From positions 1-64,000 of the forward strand of contig CAZFSM010000018.1 in NCBI GenBank assembly GCA_964521625.1: a DNA stretch of 64,000 nt, read 5' to 3'. Under the pieces are notes generated by a model that was not told the DNA's origin, did not search any database, and worked only from the letters and a program-made list of their open reading frames with translations. Position numbers and translations under genes: made by a program. This document shows, in pieces, positions 62,501 through 64,000 of this stretch (position 1 is its first letter; each line of letters starts with the position of its first letter). This stretch comes from UBA1444 sp964521625. Lineage in GTDB: Bacteria; Bacillota; Negativicutes; UBA1444.

Positions 62501-63784
62501 GAAACTCTTCATATCCTGACCGCCGATATCCAGCACCGCTGTCACAGACGGAGCAAATTGACGGGCTGCCCTGAGGTGTGCGATGGTTTCGACTTCGCCG
62601 ATATCAACTCCCAGAGCGGCTTTGATATAGTGTTCACCATAGCCGGTGACCGCCGAGCTGGCAATTTTCACTTTAGGCGGCAGTTGCCTATAAAGTTGTT
62701 TCAATGAGGTAATGGCAGCTTCGAGTGGTTTTCCCTGGTTGCTGCCGTAGCTGGAATATAGCAGACGCCCATGTTCATCAATCAGCACCAGTTTCATGGT
62801 TGTCGAACCAGCATCGATGCCAAGGAACGCCTCACCACAGTAATTGTTCAAATCGGTGCGAGGAACCCGACTGGCCTGATGCCGCCGGATAAACTCCTGA
62901 TAATCTTCAGGGTGCTGGAACAACGGGGGCAGTGAACCCTCACGGATAAGCGAGGTAACTGTTCGGGGCACGGTTTTTTTGCGTAACAGTTCGTATGGAA
63001 CGGGATCGGGATGCGGCGCCATCGCAGCGCCAAGCGCAACAAAATAGGCAGCCGAATCCGGCGCCAGCACCTGATCGGGCGTCAGCCCCAACGTTTCGAC
63101 GAAGCGGCGGCGCAATTCGGACAGAAAATGCAACGGACCACCCAGCATGGCTACTTTCCCGCTGATCGTCCGTCCCTGAGCCAAGCTGCCGATCGTCTGA
63201 TTAACGACTGCCTGCAGGATGGAGGCGGCAATGTCTGCTTTGGCGGCGCCGTCATTCATCAACGCCTGAACATCGGTTTTGGCAAAAACGCCACAGCGGG
63301 AAGCAATGGGATGGATGGTTCTGAATTTCTTGGCCAGTTCATTTAATCCCAGCGGATCGGTGCTCAACAAATCCGCCATGTGATCGATGAATGCGCCGGT
63401 GCCGCCTGCACAGATGCCATTCATTCGTTGTTCGACCGTGCCGTTGAAGTAGGTGATTTTGGCATCTTCGCCGCCAAGCTCGATTGCGGTATCGGCGTAG
63501 GGGATGATGTTTTTTATTGCGGTAGAGGCCGCGATCACTTCCTGGACAAAAGGCAACCCCAATGACTGGGAAATACCGATTCCAGCCGAACCGGTAACCA
63601 TGACGGACATCAGTTTCTGTTTCAAGACCCGCTGCGCTTTACCGACCATGCTTTGCAGCGCCGCAGTGATATCGGAAAAATGACGTGCGTATTGCTGGAA
63701 TACAATTTTGCTGTGTTCGTCAAGAACAACAATTTTGATTGTGGTCGAACCAATGTCGATTCCGACTCGAAGACTGCCAGGCAT
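59558..63784 (-). CDS. Large acyl-CoA dehydratase activase fusion (BcrAD/BadFG + DUF2229 + HgdB-like)
   Basis: A 1,408-residue protein. Two ASKHA ATPase domains of the 2-hydroxyglutaryl-CoA dehydratase activator type occur in tandem. The first (about 6-270) has GIDIGSTTIK and C125 in CAGGTGAF. The second (about 325-590) has GIDAGSTTMK and C444/C448 in CSSGCGSF. A cysteine motif CKWCGNHC near 625, a DUF2229 domain (about 680-900) and a C-terminal HgdB-like region (NDACYPA, QTGGCCRASNY, PFACLPNH) follow. Such proteins use ATP to drive low-potential electron transfer. The substrate is unknown. ATG 63784 lies behind AGGAGTG. Confidence 0.85.
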   Translation of the reverse strand: MPGSLRVGIDIGSTTIKIVVLDEHSKIVFQQYARHFSDITAALQSMVGKAQRVLKQKLMSVMVTGSAGIGISQSLGLPFVQEVIAASTAIKNIIPYADTAIELGGEDAKITYFNGTVEQRMNGICAGGTGAFIDHMADLLSTDPLGLNELAKKFRTIHPIASRCGVFAKTDVQALMNDGAAKADIAASILQAVVNQTIGSLAQGRTISGKVAMLGGPLHFLSELRRRFVETLGLTPDQVLAPDSAAYFVALGAAMAPHPDPVPYELLRKKTVPRTVTSLIREGSLPPLFQHPEDYQEFIRRHQASRVPRTDLNNYCGEAFLGIDAGSTTMKLVLIDEHGRLLYSSYGSNQGKPLEAAITSLKQLYRQLPPKVKIASSAVTGYGEHYIKAALGVDIGEVETIAHLRAARQFAPSVTAVLDIGGQDMKSFCVHNGVIDSIVLNEACSSGCGSFIETFAHAIDMSIDEFARLGLEAKQPVDLGTRCTVFMNSKVKQAQKEGASVSDISAGISFSIVKNALFKVIRLKNASELGETIVVQGGTFYNDSVLRATEQILGREVIRPDIAGLMGAFGAALIAREQFTNGAGTKTSLLSQEALDKFSSRSSSHRCKWCGNHCLITSQLFSNGKKYHVGNRCERGIGKSKTTEELPNLYAYKYKRLFHYEPLPEAAAWRGTIGLPRVLNMYEDYPFWFTFFSQLGYRVILSAPSSRSLFEQGMDSIASDSLCYPAKLAHGHIQDLLNRGVHKIFYPCVPYNTQEQPQAVNCYNCPIVTSYPETVRANLAGLRDPAVIFYHPFLPLPQRTPLIKRLRQELVAEKITLHELSTAVDVAYKELNRYKEDIRHAGQAALYYMQKTNAKGVILAGRPYHIDPEIHHGLPELVQSLGLVILSEDSICHLGKIEQPLRVVDQWVYHSRLYAAAYYCLSQPNLEFIQINSFGCGLDAVTMDQVREILETQQKIYTTIKLDEINNLGTAKIRIRSLLATQNERRPQSIVLERNIHNTTSRAVIPSAEPKRILLAPQLSPVHFQFLSAAFAQVGFQLVVAPLPDKSAINEGLKYVNNDACYPAILAIGQLLRALQSGQYPPDRTSVLLSQTGGCCRASNYAALARKALQDAGFPQVPILIFGQQQPSQLTGSWSLLRNLIIGTLYGDLLMRLLYRVRPYEKTPGSAQALHDIWSVKCTHDLARGGSDHFSENVRAMVREFDALELTGPAKPRVGLVGEILVKYHPVANNNLVELLETEGAEVVVPDLMDFLLYCAYDGKVEYDFLAGTLLGKWKGSMFIKLAEYYRRPVRQALAASHRFSTPLAIEQLAKLAARHVSLGNVAGEGWLLTAEMIELIDSGVTNIICMQPFACLPNHITGKGILGELRRNYPNANIVPIDYDPGASEVNQLNRIKLMLAVAGDRHAQCN

Positions 63785-64000
63785 GAGTTCACGTTCACTC
63801 CTGTCATGAATTTTAGACTCACATAAAGACAAGGGAAATTTATACTATACTACCAGTATTGCTTCGCCCTTCGCTAATTTTGTAAATATTAAAATAATTA
63901 AGAAAGTAGAAGATGCAACGAGGGGGAGAACTGTTAAGCGGCGTGCACACGAGTTCCTAATCAGGCATGGCAATGCTCTGATCCGACGAAAAAGAAAAAG

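Noticed and set aside
63785..64000. The end of the window upstream of the activase gene was checked for a promoter or gene start.
   Set aside because: It is AT-rich with a possible minus-strand TATAGT, but no matching -35 and no plus-strand gene could be supported.

Overview
The window looks like chromosome from a spore-forming, diderm anaerobic Firmicute, most plausibly a Negativicute of the Sporomusa group. It begins inside a BofA-like sporulation gene, which points to an endospore former. It also encodes an RND efflux pair and c-type cytochrome maturation, which point to an outer membrane and a respiratory periplasm. Coding density is high, many genes overlap by 1-38 bases, and no rRNA, tRNA, IS element, phage gene or CRISPR array is seen. 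The family assignment is inference from gene content; no 16S gene is present.

Region 1 (1-11720): bofA (partial), a dicarboxylate:cation symporter, an orphan CbiO-type ATPase, a Nudix hydrolase, a CopZ-like metallochaperone, and a long operon: LytR-CpsA-Psr protein, precorrin-2 dehydrogenase, hemA, hemC, cobA-hemD fusion, hemB, hemL. This operon makes uroporphyrinogen III and diverts it towards siroheme, the cofactor of the sulfite reductase that follows.

Region 2 (11750-29950): a sulfite-respiration island. A cysteine desulfurase (minus strand) is divergent from a LysR/YeiE-like regulator. Then come a 2[4Fe-4S] ferredoxin, dsrA, dsrB, dsrC, a YeiH/PSE-family transporter and a 56-residue membrane protein. 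A divergent radical-SAM/SPASM gene separates these from a second operon: a TmcC/DsrM-like cytochrome b, a TmcB/DsrK-like Fe-S protein, a stand-alone RsbRD-N domain, then canonical dsrK, dsrJ, dsrO, dsrP and dsrM in a permuted order, and resB/ccsA for heme attachment. DsrJ shows only two CXXCH motifs. No sat, aprAB, qmo, dsrD, dsrL or dsrEFH lies in the window, so sulfite (free or released from organosulfonates) may be the real electron acceptor.

Region 3 (30000-43520): a zinc-ribbon protein, a CitA/DcuS-type two-component system, an RND pump without its outer-membrane channel, a YjiH-YjiG pair with an M20 amidohydrolase, a secreted protein of five 37-residue repeats, and a convergent block of secreted proteins (NlpC/P60-like peptidase, calpain-like peptidase, lipoprotein).

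Region 4 (43700-64000): signalling and miscellaneous genes. A c-di-GMP-I riboswitch with terminator precedes a PstS-like lipoprotein and a GGDEF/HD-GYP enzyme. Further on are a SYLF-domain protein, a DUF2157-like membrane protein, a REC-REC-PEP/pyruvate-binding fusion, glutamate dehydrogenase, a chemoreceptor/STAS/RsbU-kinase partner-switching module, a guanylate-kinase-like protein that appears to start at ATT, a C39-like peptidase and a 1,408-residue acyl-CoA dehydratase activase fusion.
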